Source of the DNA: a virus
Reading direction: 5' to 3' (one strand)
IMG/VR virus record: IMGVR_UViG_3300022822_000030
Span: 1-48,003 of that record
Length of the DNA: 48,003 bases
This document shows, in pieces, positions 35,401 through 43,096 of the stretch. A program made the position numbers and the translations under genes. Under the pieces are notes generated by a model. The model saw only the letters and a list, made by a program, of their open reading frames with translations, was not told the DNA's origin and made no database searches. The stretch's first letter is position 1, and each line of letters begins with the position of its first letter.

Positions 35401-38400
35401 ATTAACGTATAACTTTACCTCGGTTATCTCGTCTGATACAGCATTGTTGAATATTGAATATCGTAAAACCACTGATAGTTTAAATGCAATACACAACGAA
35501 TATCAATTGTTAACTGAAGGTGTAGCAGATAGCGTACCTACAAAACAGTTAGAAACAAAATGGATTGATAGTTTAATTGGTATAAATTTAACAGGTGACC
35601 GAGTTCCAGATTCTACATTATCTGACAAACAAAAATACGGAATAAGTTTTAGACCAAGGCAGTCAATGTTTGTTAACAATATAGCAGCACTGAAAGCAGC
35701 TATACAACGAGTTAATACTGTGTTGCAACAGGAATCGTTTGCAGATATTATCAATTTTAATAACTTAAATTTAATTGACCAAGCACCTAATGCTGTATTA
35801 AATCGCTATGATGTTGCAGTAGATACATACGCAGACTTATTATTAGTGGGTACAGCTAAAACTCGTCAAGCGACTTTATCAGTTAACATTGTAGACGGAT
35901 TAATCGATACTATTGATATTGTTAGTCCGGGATTTGGTTACAAGCCAACAGAATTAGTTAATCAATCAATTCCTGGAGTGTATGTTGGTCCAACGATTAG
36001 TATAACAGGTACAGGTACAGGAGCCACAGCAGCATGCCGCATTGATGGCCAGGGCAGAGTTATTGCAGTTGTAATAACTTCAAAAGGTAAGAAATATAGT
36101 TCAGCATCTGCAACAGTAAGACAGTTCTCGGTTTTAGTTAATAGTGATGCTACTTCTAATAATTTCTGGAGTATATATGCATGGGATGATGTAAGAAAAG
36201 TGTTCTTTAGAAGTATATCGCAATCGTATGACACAACACGTTATTGGAGTCTATCAGATTGGTGGAAAGAAGGATATACTCCAACAGACCGCATTGTTAA
36301 GGAAATTACAAATCTTTCAGAGTATCCTGCGATAACACATCTTGAGGCAGGAGATCTAGTCCGTATTAAAGAATACGGCGCTGGCGGATGGGCAGTCTTT
36401 GAAGAACTAACTAATTTGCAAAATACTAGCATTAATACATTTTTAGATAACCATCAACTAGTAGGTAGAGAAAAAGGTACTGTGGAATTATCTAGCAGTT
36501 TGTATGATATTACATCATCTGGGATTGGGTATGATACTGCCCAAACATTTGATGCTACTTACTATGATATAGGAAATTCTACCGAATTAAGAAATATTTT
36601 TGCGGCAATCAAAGAAAACATATTTATTGGCGACTATGCAATCGAATGGAACCGACTATTCTTTAATTCTGTAAGATATGCATTTGCTGAACAGACATAT
36701 ATTGACTGGGCGTTTAAAACTAGTTTCTTAACGGCTACTCATAATGTAGGTCCGCTAACGCAAAAACTTAATTACAAAAATGATAACATTGAAAGTTTCC
36801 AAGAATATATTAACGAAGTTAAGCCATATAGAACAACGGTAAGAGAATATATCAGCAGATACGACACAATAGAAGCGGCACCGTCTGCAATTTCAGATTT
36901 TGATTTACCTCCAACTTACTCAGTTGAAGCAGGAAAAATTGTTCCAGTAAACCAATACAGTATCGAATTGCAATCGTATCCGTGGAAATGGTGGACGGAT
37001 ACTAACGGATATTCTATAACAGCAATTACTACATATAAATCAGGTGCAGATTATATTTCAGCTCCTGCAGTATTAATTACCGGAACAGGTACGGGTGCAA
37101 CAGCGCAGGCATACATCTCAAACGGTGCAGTCTCTGGAATTAAAGTAACAAATCCGGGAATAGGATATACATTAGCGCCAACTGTTACATTAGTCGGAGG
37201 CAATCCAGCAAGTTCAGAGCAAGCAAAAGCGGTAGCATTCATTGGAGACTCGAAAGTTCGAACTTTCGATCTAACTATGAAATTTGATAGGATTAGCAAA
37301 ACAGGCCTGTTCACAACATTTTCACAGTCTCAGACACTTGTTGGAACTGGAAATGTTTCCGTGTTCAATTTAAACTATGCTCCAACTAGAGATAAAAGTA
37401 AAATTTCAGTTGTTAAAAATGGACAAGTTTTATTAAACAATCAATATTCTATTAGCTTATTCACTTCTACCACTGATACTTATAGTTTACTAAAAGGAAA
37501 GATCAGCTTCACAGAAATCCCAGCTAGAGGAGATAGTATTGTAGTTAACTACGAAAAGAATGATTCTTTACTAGACAGTGTTAATAGAATACAAAAATAC
37601 TATGCACCTACAGCAGGAATGAAAGGCAACGAGTTAACCCAGTTAATGACAGGTATTGACTTCGGCGGCGTGCAAATACAAGGTACAACATTCGATGTCA
37701 CTGGCGGCTGGGATGCACTACCATGGTTTACTGATAATTGGGATAGTGTTGAGTCGAGTGCAGATTATTATGTTGTATGCGACGGCAGTACTGTTAATAT
37801 TACATTACCGTTTGTTCCGGCCACAGGTCAAGAGATTAACATCTACATTAAAAGAGTAGGCGATCAAAGATCTATTAGAATTGACGATCCGGCATTTAAC
37901 AATCAAGTAGATTCGTCAACTTCATCAAATCCTAATGCAGAAATGCCAACCTTTATCGGCGACGGAGTTACTGCAACAGTTGATTTTGTAAATCAACTAA
38001 CTGACTTTCCTTACGTTGAAACTGCTGCCGGCGACATTTTAATATTCCGTCCGGTCGAAAGTGATGGATCTGTATCAATTAACGATGGTAATTTATTAGA
38101 CACTAATTTAAGCGGTGGCACACTAGCAAGTATGAGCGGCGCATATTCTACAGCTACCGGTATCACAGCAGACGAAATTTCAATAGACGGTGACAAATTT
38201 ATTAGTCCTGATCAAGTGCCTGCTACTGAAGAAAACGTACCAGGTCAGGTCCTAGATAGTGTAAGCATCAAAGTGTTTAACAACACATCAACTGGAGCTG
38301 CACCTTTACAGTCTAAAACTATCATAGCTGACGGTACTACTAAGTTATACACTATTGATTTGAATGTATTAGAAACAACGTCTGTATTAGTTTATGTTAA

Positions 38401-40261
38401 CAAGATTAATCAAGAAGATAGTTATACAATTGATTTTGTATCTAACCAAATTGAGTTTATAGTGGCACCTACCGCAGAATCAATAATCGAAATAATATCT
38501 GTAGGCATTGGTGGAATTGTATTGCTAGATTATCAAGAATTTGTGGCAGATGGCGAAACTAGTTTATTCTTAACAGCAGCAAATTTTGCAGATACAAGTT
38601 CAGTATTTGTAACAATAAACGGTCAGCGAGAGGATATTGGATTTACCAATAGTTCTGCGCTAACATCTACGACTAATAAAACATTAATCCAATTTGGAAC
38701 AAATCCAGAGTTTAGAGATGTTGTTAAGATTATTTGTTTAGGATCGTCAACGGTTACTGATTCTTCAGGAGTTTCGCTAGTACAAGTTCACAAACAGTCA
38801 TTTGAATTTGAAGGAAGTACTAGAAATTTTGACCTTGCAGAATTTGTTAATTTACCATCTGCATCAGCTGCATCGTCGATGATAGTAGAAGTTAATGGAG
38901 TTGCGCTACGTGGACCAGATACTAGCTATTATGTCTACGACGGTATTACTAATAAGTTTGTGCTAGGCCTTGACCCGGTAGAGAGTGCTGGTGCAATTTT
39001 AACAAGCAATATTAAATTGTTTGTGAATAATGTAGAACGCACAGTTATCCGAGACTATGTGTATGACGGCACTAATAAAATAATTACTATTACACCTGCA
39101 ATTTTAAGTAATGGCAATACTATTAGAATTGAAAATAATCTACGATCTGAATACTATGTAGAAAATAACAACATTGTTATTGCTGCTGGAGTTGAACTTA
39201 CATCAACTAATGAAACAGACAATGATATCATTGATGTTACTTGGTTTAGCGAATATCCAACTATGAGTATTATATCAGATGAGTTCACTGGAGGAAAAGT
39301 AAATTATTTCCTACAACGAACTCCGTTGTCAATTAATTATGTATGGGTGTACAAGAACGGAATACGATTAACTAAAGATATTGATTATTTCATCACGTTG
39401 CCAAGAGGATCTATCTACCTAACAGATAACAGTACTACTAATGATTTAATCAAAGTCGTAATGTTTGGGACTGATATTTATAAATTGCCAAGTGCTTATG
39501 AAATACACAAAGATATGTTAAACATCTACCGTTTTACTAGATATTCAATTAATTCTGTAACACTAGCTGTAGCATTAAACTATTATGATCAAACTATCAC
39601 AGTTACCGACGCTACTGAATTAACAGCTCCTATAGCATCTAGAAATATTCCAGGTGTTGTTGAAATTAATGGCGAGCGCATAGAGTATACACGGAAAGCA
39701 GGTAACGTATTGTCTCAACTAAGGAGAGGTAGTCACGGAACATCAATTGGCAATTTATATGCTATTGGGACCCCGGTAGTTGATCAAGGATCTCGAGAAG
39801 TTATTCCGTATAACGAAAGTCAAATTAGAGAAGACTTTATTAGCGACGGAAATACTATCTTAATTGGACCCCTAAACTATGTACCAGCTAAGTCTTCTAG
39901 AAATAACTGGGTACGTACTACAATTCCTACAACTTATGGACCATGCGACGAAATAGAAGTGTTTGTAGGCGGAAGACGATTACGTAAAGATCCGTTAGCT
40001 GTATATAATGAAATTAACGGTGCAAGTAGCCCAGGTGCAGACATTACATTAGAAGCAGAATTTTCAGTAGATGGATCTGCAGTAATTATACGACTTACTG
40101 AAGCCGTTTCTGCAGGAACTCGTATATCTATTATTAAACGAACAGGAAATTCATGGTATGATCGAGGTGAAGATACCGCTACTAGCGGGATTACATTGCT
40201 AGAAAACGCAACTCCTATTGCTAATTTCATAGCTAAACGCACAACGAAATTGCCTGAATAA
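26474..40261 (+). CDS. giant 4595-residue baseplate wedge protein at the gp7 position
   Basis: This single uninterrupted gene takes 29% of the window. It follows gp6, where T4 has gp7 (1032 residues), and its N-terminus (FPQSGLPIRKTVELLP, GTLQKLVGYVGRRYG) starts a wedge-like domain. Visible modules: CBM5/12-like units at residues about 220-263, 1460-1503, 1716-1761, 2202-2249, 2345-2390 and 2466-2513; an FG-GAP-type propeller at about 2170-2750 with repeated FG...lviGAP motifs; two GTGTGATA/GxGY modules at about 3136-3216 and 3516-3578; and at the C-terminus several beta modules with VxVYVNxxxxxxxY motifs. The last 200 residues include GERIEY, LSQLRRG and SWYDRGEDTATSG. No transmembrane or signal sequence is seen. 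It may combine wedge and host-surface-binding roles; the gp7 equivalence is by position only. Confidence 0.82.
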   Translation: MADKKFPQSGLPIRKTVELLPTVFRSDANDKFMSAVVDPLVQPGTLQKLVGYVGRRYGNTYNGSDIYIDTDNTLRSRYQLEPGVVSRTNNTVDSFYDYLDFKNQLQFFGNTEERDDLITGQEHYSWNPPIDWDKFINYREYYWEPSGPPAIPVFGQSAKIISTYKVALGLNSFIFTPDSFTNNPTITLYRGQSYKFQIKAPKEGFAIRTNYDTGSLIFNPARPYSANEQAVYDGKLWKAKVAIASGASSSITLGSQDWEFIALVASGTALDYSIGVTNNGIENGTLTFKVPYDAPDVLFYQSLIDPNKFGRFLITDIEANTKINIDKDIIGKITYTSSNGITFSNGMVLEFRGQVTPLKYSLDSWLVEGVGTAITLTRFADLIVPVLTTDTPEVVFDNEGFDTQPFDDATTYPAQKDYITIKRDSKDTNPWSRYNRWFHRNVLEYSYTLRGEDFSATESQRAKRPIIEFKSNIQLFNHGSISKEVVDYIDDYTTDVFSKIEGSVGYNIDGENLFEGARILVTADTDILANNKIYEVNFITHNNKKRIHLAETTDSDSVAGAGVLVRRGKNNGGLMYYFNGSSWLASQAKTAVNQPPLFDVFDSNGISFSNTDTYPINSFNGNKLFAYKIGNSIADKELGFSLSYLNIDNVGDIQFDWNWEIDNFTYTLDQLELTKNISSGYFKINPDDVYLNGWTKTDNTYIQPIIDSQVITEVTNTIKLTTINWDNVTDNTNLIINFYVNQQQKQVTPITRERGVFTFANNFAVDDVVYVKIITDLSPDTGYYEMPVSLEKNPLNQALTTFTLGQAIDHVAGSVEFDTRYSGNIPGISNIRDLDDYQPFAKRFLKHSGIAPLAVSLLCDKTSNIIKSIQHARKSYTDFKNNFIARSTTIDYNDNLINFVDDIITDLTKTKNADSAFSNSDMIGSGAFIAINYTVEDTGITTFALSEKFTLTELSNRAVYVYINNQQLLNATEYEFNATFGFITILADLAENDEVEIREYISTAANYIPSTPTSMGLYKKYTPMKFVDDTYQEPREVIQGHDGSITASYGDFRDDLLLELEYRIYNNIKQEYNTAIFDNDLVVGGYYSNVLYTKSQLDGIVVQEFLKWVQNTNINYTINEYFDSENSFTYTYSNMTDPSGTQNLPGYWRGVYQWFFDTDRPHRCPWEMLGFSEQPVWWEAEYGSAPYTSGNLILWEDLEAGIIRKGTTAGTYDRYKRPGLTTYIPVDSDGNLLSPLDAGVSKNFTLINNRGSFVLGDVSPAEYAWRSSSEWPFAVTLAMCLMKPFEFITDSFDRSNTTTNILGQTINSKTGVFSTLKDIVISTASNELTSGLVKYVSSYIRSIGADISEVNTKLRNLDVNLSTRLSGFVDKAQQKYILDSKNPSATSSNIYIPAENYDIIFNVSSPIASVSYSGVILEKSEGGWVISGYDNIHPYFNYYPAVANQADPTISVGGVSETFTDWTTNKTYNNGQIVRRNNTFYRALRTHSSSTVFDTAQWKKLPQLPLVGAVEAQRRRTFNTLNLSRLSYGARLDTVQEVVNFLLGYEAYLKSVGFTFNRYDPANQVSQDWTTSCKEYMFWTRQNWAVGSLITLSPGAEKLDITIPVGVADNILDGFYSYQLLKADGKPLAPNFINVNRSFQNITVATTNTTEGIHYLTVYYVLKEHVAIFSDRTVFNDIIYDKSTGYRQDRLKTQGFRTVDWDGDYTSPGFLFDNVNITAWAPFNDYKLGDIVSYRSYNWTSLVNQLGSETFNNTSWTKLDSTPEKQLVANFDYKINQFEDYYNVDAEGTGESQRALARHAVGYQTREYLQTLAEDPVTQFQLYQGFVREKGTANAISKVFNKLSRSTGDSIVLNEEWAFRVGRVGGTDQLREIEFEFSKNKFKIDPQPFLLTANIDTAITDQYYRIAQSNFTVSPIDFTFNVTPVAYSNGLEKTAGYVKNDQIDFILKSRDDILDLDINSVVENDHIWITFDSYTWTVLRYNQAPQLNIIDVSLADGQVTITLSRRHSLIVDDIVGVKEIPNLTGFFKIVEVGDYTLVVEATSTTAPEFDASTLTTLYTLTTARTASYDTLDPEAAALLVNGAKLWVDNNGSDLWEVIRKNKQFVNKELTEYGITTPINAGTKVIYDDNLKQTISSIPGSGYVMSYIESHNGLTLKQIIAPLSGFESNVVGSFGSKMAISPDSRWLIVSSPLASGIKSNYQGGFSSASYIEDDIVLYAGSLWKANKDINTSDYSTIDLDSENWEQANSIPALSSGRAPGFTQQGMISIYEWSNQQWNIHSSFVSPRPQEYEFFGSEVAIGVSGTEYYMAVSAIGSLENRGRVYLFEYDGVEWTHKENSSYAGIYDPTGATSYPAGTIVWFNESLWQSLEDQLGDGSSITVDSQQWTQLDPVSTHTSLPSNISIDDDGSTLALINLTEEATIGILGNTQLAELIKVGDEFGTSMTMSRDGGILVIGAPNSDGQYFANYRGQWRADVEYAENDVVKSETQYYKLTDATSINDDPSGSGLPWINVGDSTTVSSGKVYIYQRSTLGTYDLKQTINAGSMVGLNDITTGNTEINAGDQFGFAIDVDYSGTTLVITSPRADLNLINQGSAYVFETAGLAALEFRLKQKLESFEQYADEWFGQSISISSGTERIAIGAKNTPFVNVTMFDTLDGTSFDQSLTRFIDAKGYAGAVYVFERKADSYFLTEKLEAELSPFESFGNSIDCTRSAIAVGSPRFVAPVLSGSAFTYPGQKIGTVRLFRKDETIESWEVLSTKQKIVDLAKIRSIGLYDNVKNTKIQDIDYVDHANLKILNSAEQELAFKTPFDPAVYTLGTDDQVVEPTQSWTTKHVGELWWDLSQAKWIDYQQGDIAYRVGNWNTLAAGASIDIYEWVESLLLPSEWSGVADTNEGIAEGISGQPLYPNDNVYSVKELFNSNTGLATSTLYYYWVKSKVTVPENMPSRRISAASVASYISSPAGTGTAFVALLDTDKILTYNFTSVISSDTALLNIEYRKTTDSLNAIHNEYQLLTEGVADSVPTKQLETKWIDSLIGINLTGDRVPDSTLSDKQKYGISFRPRQSMFVNNIAALKAAIQRVNTVLQQESFADIINFNNLNLIDQAPNAVLNRYDVAVDTYADLLLVGTAKTRQATLSVNIVDGLIDTIDIVSPGFGYKPTELVNQSIPGVYVGPTISITGTGTGATAACRIDGQGRVIAVVITSKGKKYSSASATVRQFSVLVNSDATSNNFWSIYAWDDVRKVFFRSISQSYDTTRYWSLSDWWKEGYTPTDRIVKEITNLSEYPAITHLEAGDLVRIKEYGAGGWAVFEELTNLQNTSINTFLDNHQLVGREKGTVELSSSLYDITSSGIGYDTAQTFDATYYDIGNSTELRNIFAAIKENIFIGDYAIEWNRLFFNSVRYAFAEQTYIDWAFKTSFLTATHNVGPLTQKLNYKNDNIESFQEYINEVKPYRTTVREYISRYDTIEAAPSAISDFDLPPTYSVEAGKIVPVNQYSIELQSYPWKWWTDTNGYSITAITTYKSGADYISAPAVLITGTGTGATAQAYISNGAVSGIKVTNPGIGYTLAPTVTLVGGNPASSEQAKAVAFIGDSKVRTFDLTMKFDRISKTGLFTTFSQSQTLVGTGNVSVFNLNYAPTRDKSKISVVKNGQVLLNNQYSISLFTSTTDTYSLLKGKISFTEIPARGDSIVVNYEKNDSLLDSVNRIQKYYAPTAGMKGNELTQLMTGIDFGGVQIQGTTFDVTGGWDALPWFTDNWDSVESSADYYVVCDGSTVNITLPFVPATGQEINIYIKRVGDQRSIRIDDPAFNNQVDSSTSSNPNAEMPTFIGDGVTATVDFVNQLTDFPYVETAAGDILIFRPVESDGSVSINDGNLLDTNLSGGTLASMSGAYSTATGITADEISIDGDKFISPDQVPATEENVPGQVLDSVSIKVFNNTSTGAAPLQSKTIIADGTTKLYTIDLNVLETTSVLVYVNKINQEDSYTIDFVSNQIEFIVAPTAESIIEIISVGIGGIVLLDYQEFVADGETSLFLTAANFADTSSVFVTINGQREDIGFTNSSALTSTTNKTLIQFGTNPEFRDVVKIICLGSSTVTDSSGVSLVQVHKQSFEFEGSTRNFDLAEFVNLPSASAASSMIVEVNGVALRGPDTSYYVYDGITNKFVLGLDPVESAGAILTSNIKLFVNNVERTVIRDYVYDGTNKIITITPAILSNGNTIRIENNLRSEYYVENNNIVIAAGVELTSTNETDNDIIDVTWFSEYPTMSIISDEFTGGKVNYFLQRTPLSINYVWVYKNGIRLTKDIDYFITLPRGSIYLTDNSTTNDLIKVVMFGTDIYKLPSAYEIHKDMLNIYRFTRYSINSVTLAVALNYYDQTITVTDATELTAPIASRNIPGVVEINGERIEYTRKAGNVLSQLRRGSHGTSIGNLYAIGTPVVDQGSREVIPYNESQIREDFISDGNTILIGPLNYVPAKSSRNNWVRTTIPTTYGPCDEIEVFVGGRRLRKDPLAVYNEINGASSPGADITLEAEFSVDGSAVIIRLTEAVSAGTRISIIKRTGNSWYDRGEDTATSGITLLENATPIANFIAKRTTKLPE
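37250..37269. repeat. perfect 20-bp palindrome inside the giant gene
   Basis: TCGAAAGTTC followed by its exact reverse complement GAACTTTCGA. It lies in the coding sequence for the residues DSKVRTFDL, between a GxGY module and the next beta domain. It may simply be chance. Confidence 0.7.
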
Positions 40262-40264
40262 ATA
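40257..40264 (+). promoter_or_regulatory. late promoter abutting the next start codon (AATAAATA)
   Basis: AATAAATA overlaps the stop codon of the giant gene. With T4 spacing, transcription would start at 40270, the A of the next ATG, so the message would be leaderless from that start. Confidence 0.55.
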
Positions 40265-40269
40265 CATAT

Positions 40270-40932
40270 ATGGAAACACAAGAGACTAAAATGCCAGAAA
40301 ATACAGATCAAAATACTAAACAAACTCGCCCTAATGAAACGGGAGGCTTTCACTTTGAAGGTCACATTAAAATATTTGACCCTGAAACTGGAGAAGTTTT
40401 TCAAGATAAGCGAAATGCTATTCATTATGAAAACATGTCAGTGGCTATGGTACAAAGTTTATCAAACCAAGGGCAAGGAACAGTATATGAAATGTCATTT
40501 GGCACAGGCGGAACTACTGTAGATCCTACAGGACTTATTACATATCTGACACCTAATACTGTTGGAGTTAACTCTAGTCTTTATAATCAAACATATACAA
40601 AAGTAGTTGATCAAAATTCAACTAATAATGTTGATCCTATAAGAAATAAAATGGAAGTTCGCCATATTAGCGGTGCTACTTATAGCGATATCATTATTAG
40701 TTGTTTGTTAGACTATGGTGAGCCAATTGATCAAGAAGCATTTGATAACTCAATTAGTCTAAGCGGAAATTTTGTGTTTGACGAATTAGGACTTAAATCT
40801 TACAACCCAGACGGTATCGGAAAATTATTAACTCATGTAGTTTTTCATCCAGTACAAAAATCTTTAAACAGACTCTTACAAGTTGATTATACAATTCGTG
40901 TACAGAGCTTAACCGGCTTTACAGAGGTATAA
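40270..40932 (+). CDS. baseplate/fibre-associated structural protein, unknown (gp8 position)
   Basis: The 220-residue product has a polar N-terminal tail and a beta-rich body with FHFEGHIKIFDPETGEVFQDKRNAIHYENMS (27-57) and SLSGNFVFDELGLKSYN (163-179). No similarity to T4 gp8 (334) is evident, although it lies where gp8 would be, between the giant gene and the fibres. Two starts are possible: ATG 40270 has no Shine-Dalgarno site but coincides with the predicted late start; ATG 40291 (residue 8) has a weak AGAG 6-7 nt upstream. I keep the longer form. It is probably an adaptor between wedge and fibres, by position only. Confidence 0.65.
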   Translation: METQETKMPENTDQNTKQTRPNETGGFHFEGHIKIFDPETGEVFQDKRNAIHYENMSVAMVQSLSNQGQGTVYEMSFGTGGTTVDPTGLITYLTPNTVGVNSSLYNQTYTKVVDQNSTNNVDPIRNKMEVRHISGATYSDIIISCLLDYGEPIDQEAFDNSISLSGNFVFDELGLKSYNPDGIGKLLTHVVFHPVQKSLNRLLQVDYTIRVQSLTGFTEV

Positions 40933-40935
40933 TAA

Positions 40936-43083
40936 ATGCCATATACAGTTAAATTTACCGACAGCGACAATAAAACACCATTAACGGTGTTTGACAATAC
41001 TTCTAGCACAGACACTAGTTTAACATTTCCAGGCAGGAATGTTACCGGGTACGGGCAGATTATTGCAGAAAATTTCCTACACGTATTAGAAAACTTTGCT
41101 AGTGCCGACCAACCAATTAATCCAACTGAAGGACAACTTTGGTATGATAGTGGTAACGGATTTTTACAATTATTTGACGGAACTAATTGGAAAGCAGCTA
41201 GTAACATTCAAAAGAGTCCAAATGAACCGAGCGTAGAAACTTCTAAAGTTGGAGAACTATGGGTCGATACTACTAATCAGCAGTTACGTATCTATACAGG
41301 AACGCGATGGATTTTAGTTGGACCAAGCGAAAGTTCGTTAGACGGTCTACGATACGGACCTTCTGTGGAATCTATTATTGACTCAGATAACGCAACTAGA
41401 TCTGTATTAGCATTTTATATCGCTGACATTCCGGTAATTATTATTAGTAAAGATAGTTTCACCCCAAAAGTTACTATCTCTGGATACCCGCTAATCAAGA
41501 GTGGTATTAATATTAATATACCTGCAACTAGTGAAGAAATTACAAGCTTCGAAGGTGGATTCCTACCTAAGTATTATGGGACCTCATTAATTGCTAACGC
41601 ATTAAAAGTTGATTCAACTTACACTCCTACTGACACTTCAATTATTTCAGCTAGTAAATTTTTAAGATCAGATATTACTAATACTACTGATTTTGGAATT
41701 GTTGTTAAAAACAATTCGGGAGTAACACTTGGACTTGATGGAAACTTTAATATCTCAACTAGTGCCACTTCTGCTCGAATTTATAATTCAGCCGCAGGTA
41801 GTTCTGTAGATTTGCAAGTTAACCGAAACGGTATACCTACTACAATTTTGCGTGTGCTTGATAATAAGATAGGCATCAACAAAGCAGTTCCTGAAGAAGC
41901 ATTAGATGTTGATGGAAACATTACACTAAACGGAAATTTAATAGTAACAAACGCAACCGCTAGCACTAACTTTGGCAACGGCAGCATCCGCACACTAGGC
42001 GGATTAGCAGTTACTAAAAACGTATTAATTGGAGAAGGTCTAAACGTTACCGGGACTACTCAACTTAATGACTTGCAACCTGCAACTACTGATACCTATG
42101 ATAACGGAACATCACTAAAACGCTGGAACACTGTAAGAGCAAAAACCGTTATTGCAGACACTATCCGAGGTGTATTAGACGGCAACATTAGTGGAGATGC
42201 AAACAGAGCTATTAGTTTAAAAAATGTAACTACCTTTCAGTTAACTGGAGACGTAGTATCTCCGGCTATCCAGTTCGATGGACAAGTTGGCAGTTATACT
42301 AAAACATTTGCTACTTCACTAACTGCAAATATTATTTCAGCAAAAAGTAATCCTTTTCCTAACGTATCTAAGAAAACAGATTTTATATTAACCTACAGAG
42401 AATCTGAAGCAGCTAGTGTATCAAGTGGATTATTAAAACAAACTAGAGATACGTTTGTAGGCGATTTAGGTATACCAATTGGTGCTATCCTTCCGTATGC
42501 AGGAGGGTCTGTACCTTATGGATTCTTATTTTGTGATGGCAGCGAAATTGAACGCATTAAATATCCTGAACTATTTGACATTATTTCTACAACATACAAT
42601 GGTACAGCAGCTCTCAGTGGCGTAAATACATATAGATTGCCAGACTTACGAGGACGATTTCCGTTAGGTAGAGACAATATGGATAATGCTGGTACAGTTC
42701 CTAACAGTATCGGCGGGTATGTTGACGCAGGCGGTGGAACCGCTAGTCGGGTTCCAGACATTAAAGCACAGCAGTTAGGTGCCGATGCTGGTGCAAGTTC
42801 AGTGACATTATCCTTAGGAAATCTTCCAGATCACGAACACAGTTTACAAAATGCAGGCACACAGTATTCTGCAATCCGAGTTGATACCGCAATTAATCCA
42901 CCTGCAACAACTGGGTTTGGCCCAACAGCACCTGGACAAGCACAGTTCCTAAATACTTCTGGACCTATTAAGAAGCCAAGTTCCGATTTTACATTTAGTA
43001 CAGCAGTTGGTATAATGAATCCGTATCAAACATTAAATTACATTATTAGATCAGGTCCTCCTGCATTTACTACGGCGGTATAA
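40936..43083 (+). CDS. tail fibre/short-fibre protein with collar domain
   Basis: The 715-residue protein has an N-terminal baseplate-attachment module (residues 1-130) shared with the next three fibre genes: GRNVTGYGQIIAENFLHVLENFA, then GQLWYDSGNGFLQLFDGTNW and GELWVDTTNQQLRIYTGTRW. The middle is Thr/Asn/Val-rich fibre shaft. The C-terminal 210 residues are a Phage Tail Collar domain (PF07484): IPIGAILPYAGGSVPYGFLFCDGSEI (from about 510) and LPDLRGRFPLG, ending NPYQTLNYIIRS. This resembles the receptor-binding part of T4 gp12. It starts 3 bp after the previous gene. Confidence 0.88.
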   Translation: MPYTVKFTDSDNKTPLTVFDNTSSTDTSLTFPGRNVTGYGQIIAENFLHVLENFASADQPINPTEGQLWYDSGNGFLQLFDGTNWKAASNIQKSPNEPSVETSKVGELWVDTTNQQLRIYTGTRWILVGPSESSLDGLRYGPSVESIIDSDNATRSVLAFYIADIPVIIISKDSFTPKVTISGYPLIKSGININIPATSEEITSFEGGFLPKYYGTSLIANALKVDSTYTPTDTSIISASKFLRSDITNTTDFGIVVKNNSGVTLGLDGNFNISTSATSARIYNSAAGSSVDLQVNRNGIPTTILRVLDNKIGINKAVPEEALDVDGNITLNGNLIVTNATASTNFGNGSIRTLGGLAVTKNVLIGEGLNVTGTTQLNDLQPATTDTYDNGTSLKRWNTVRAKTVIADTIRGVLDGNISGDANRAISLKNVTTFQLTGDVVSPAIQFDGQVGSYTKTFATSLTANIISAKSNPFPNVSKKTDFILTYRESEAASVSSGLLKQTRDTFVGDLGIPIGAILPYAGGSVPYGFLFCDGSEIERIKYPELFDIISTTYNGTAALSGVNTYRLPDLRGRFPLGRDNMDNAGTVPNSIGGYVDAGGGTASRVPDIKAQQLGADAGASSVTLSLGNLPDHEHSLQNAGTQYSAIRVDTAINPPATTGFGPTAPGQAQFLNTSGPIKKPSSDFTFSTAVGIMNPYQTLNYIIRSGPPAFTTAV

Positions 43084-43096
43084 TTAGGTAGAAAAT

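Noticed and set aside
40291-40932. Shorter start (ATG 40291) for the 220-residue gene
   Set aside because: It has only a weak AGAG site. The longer start coincides with the predicted late transcription start; the choice is not certain.
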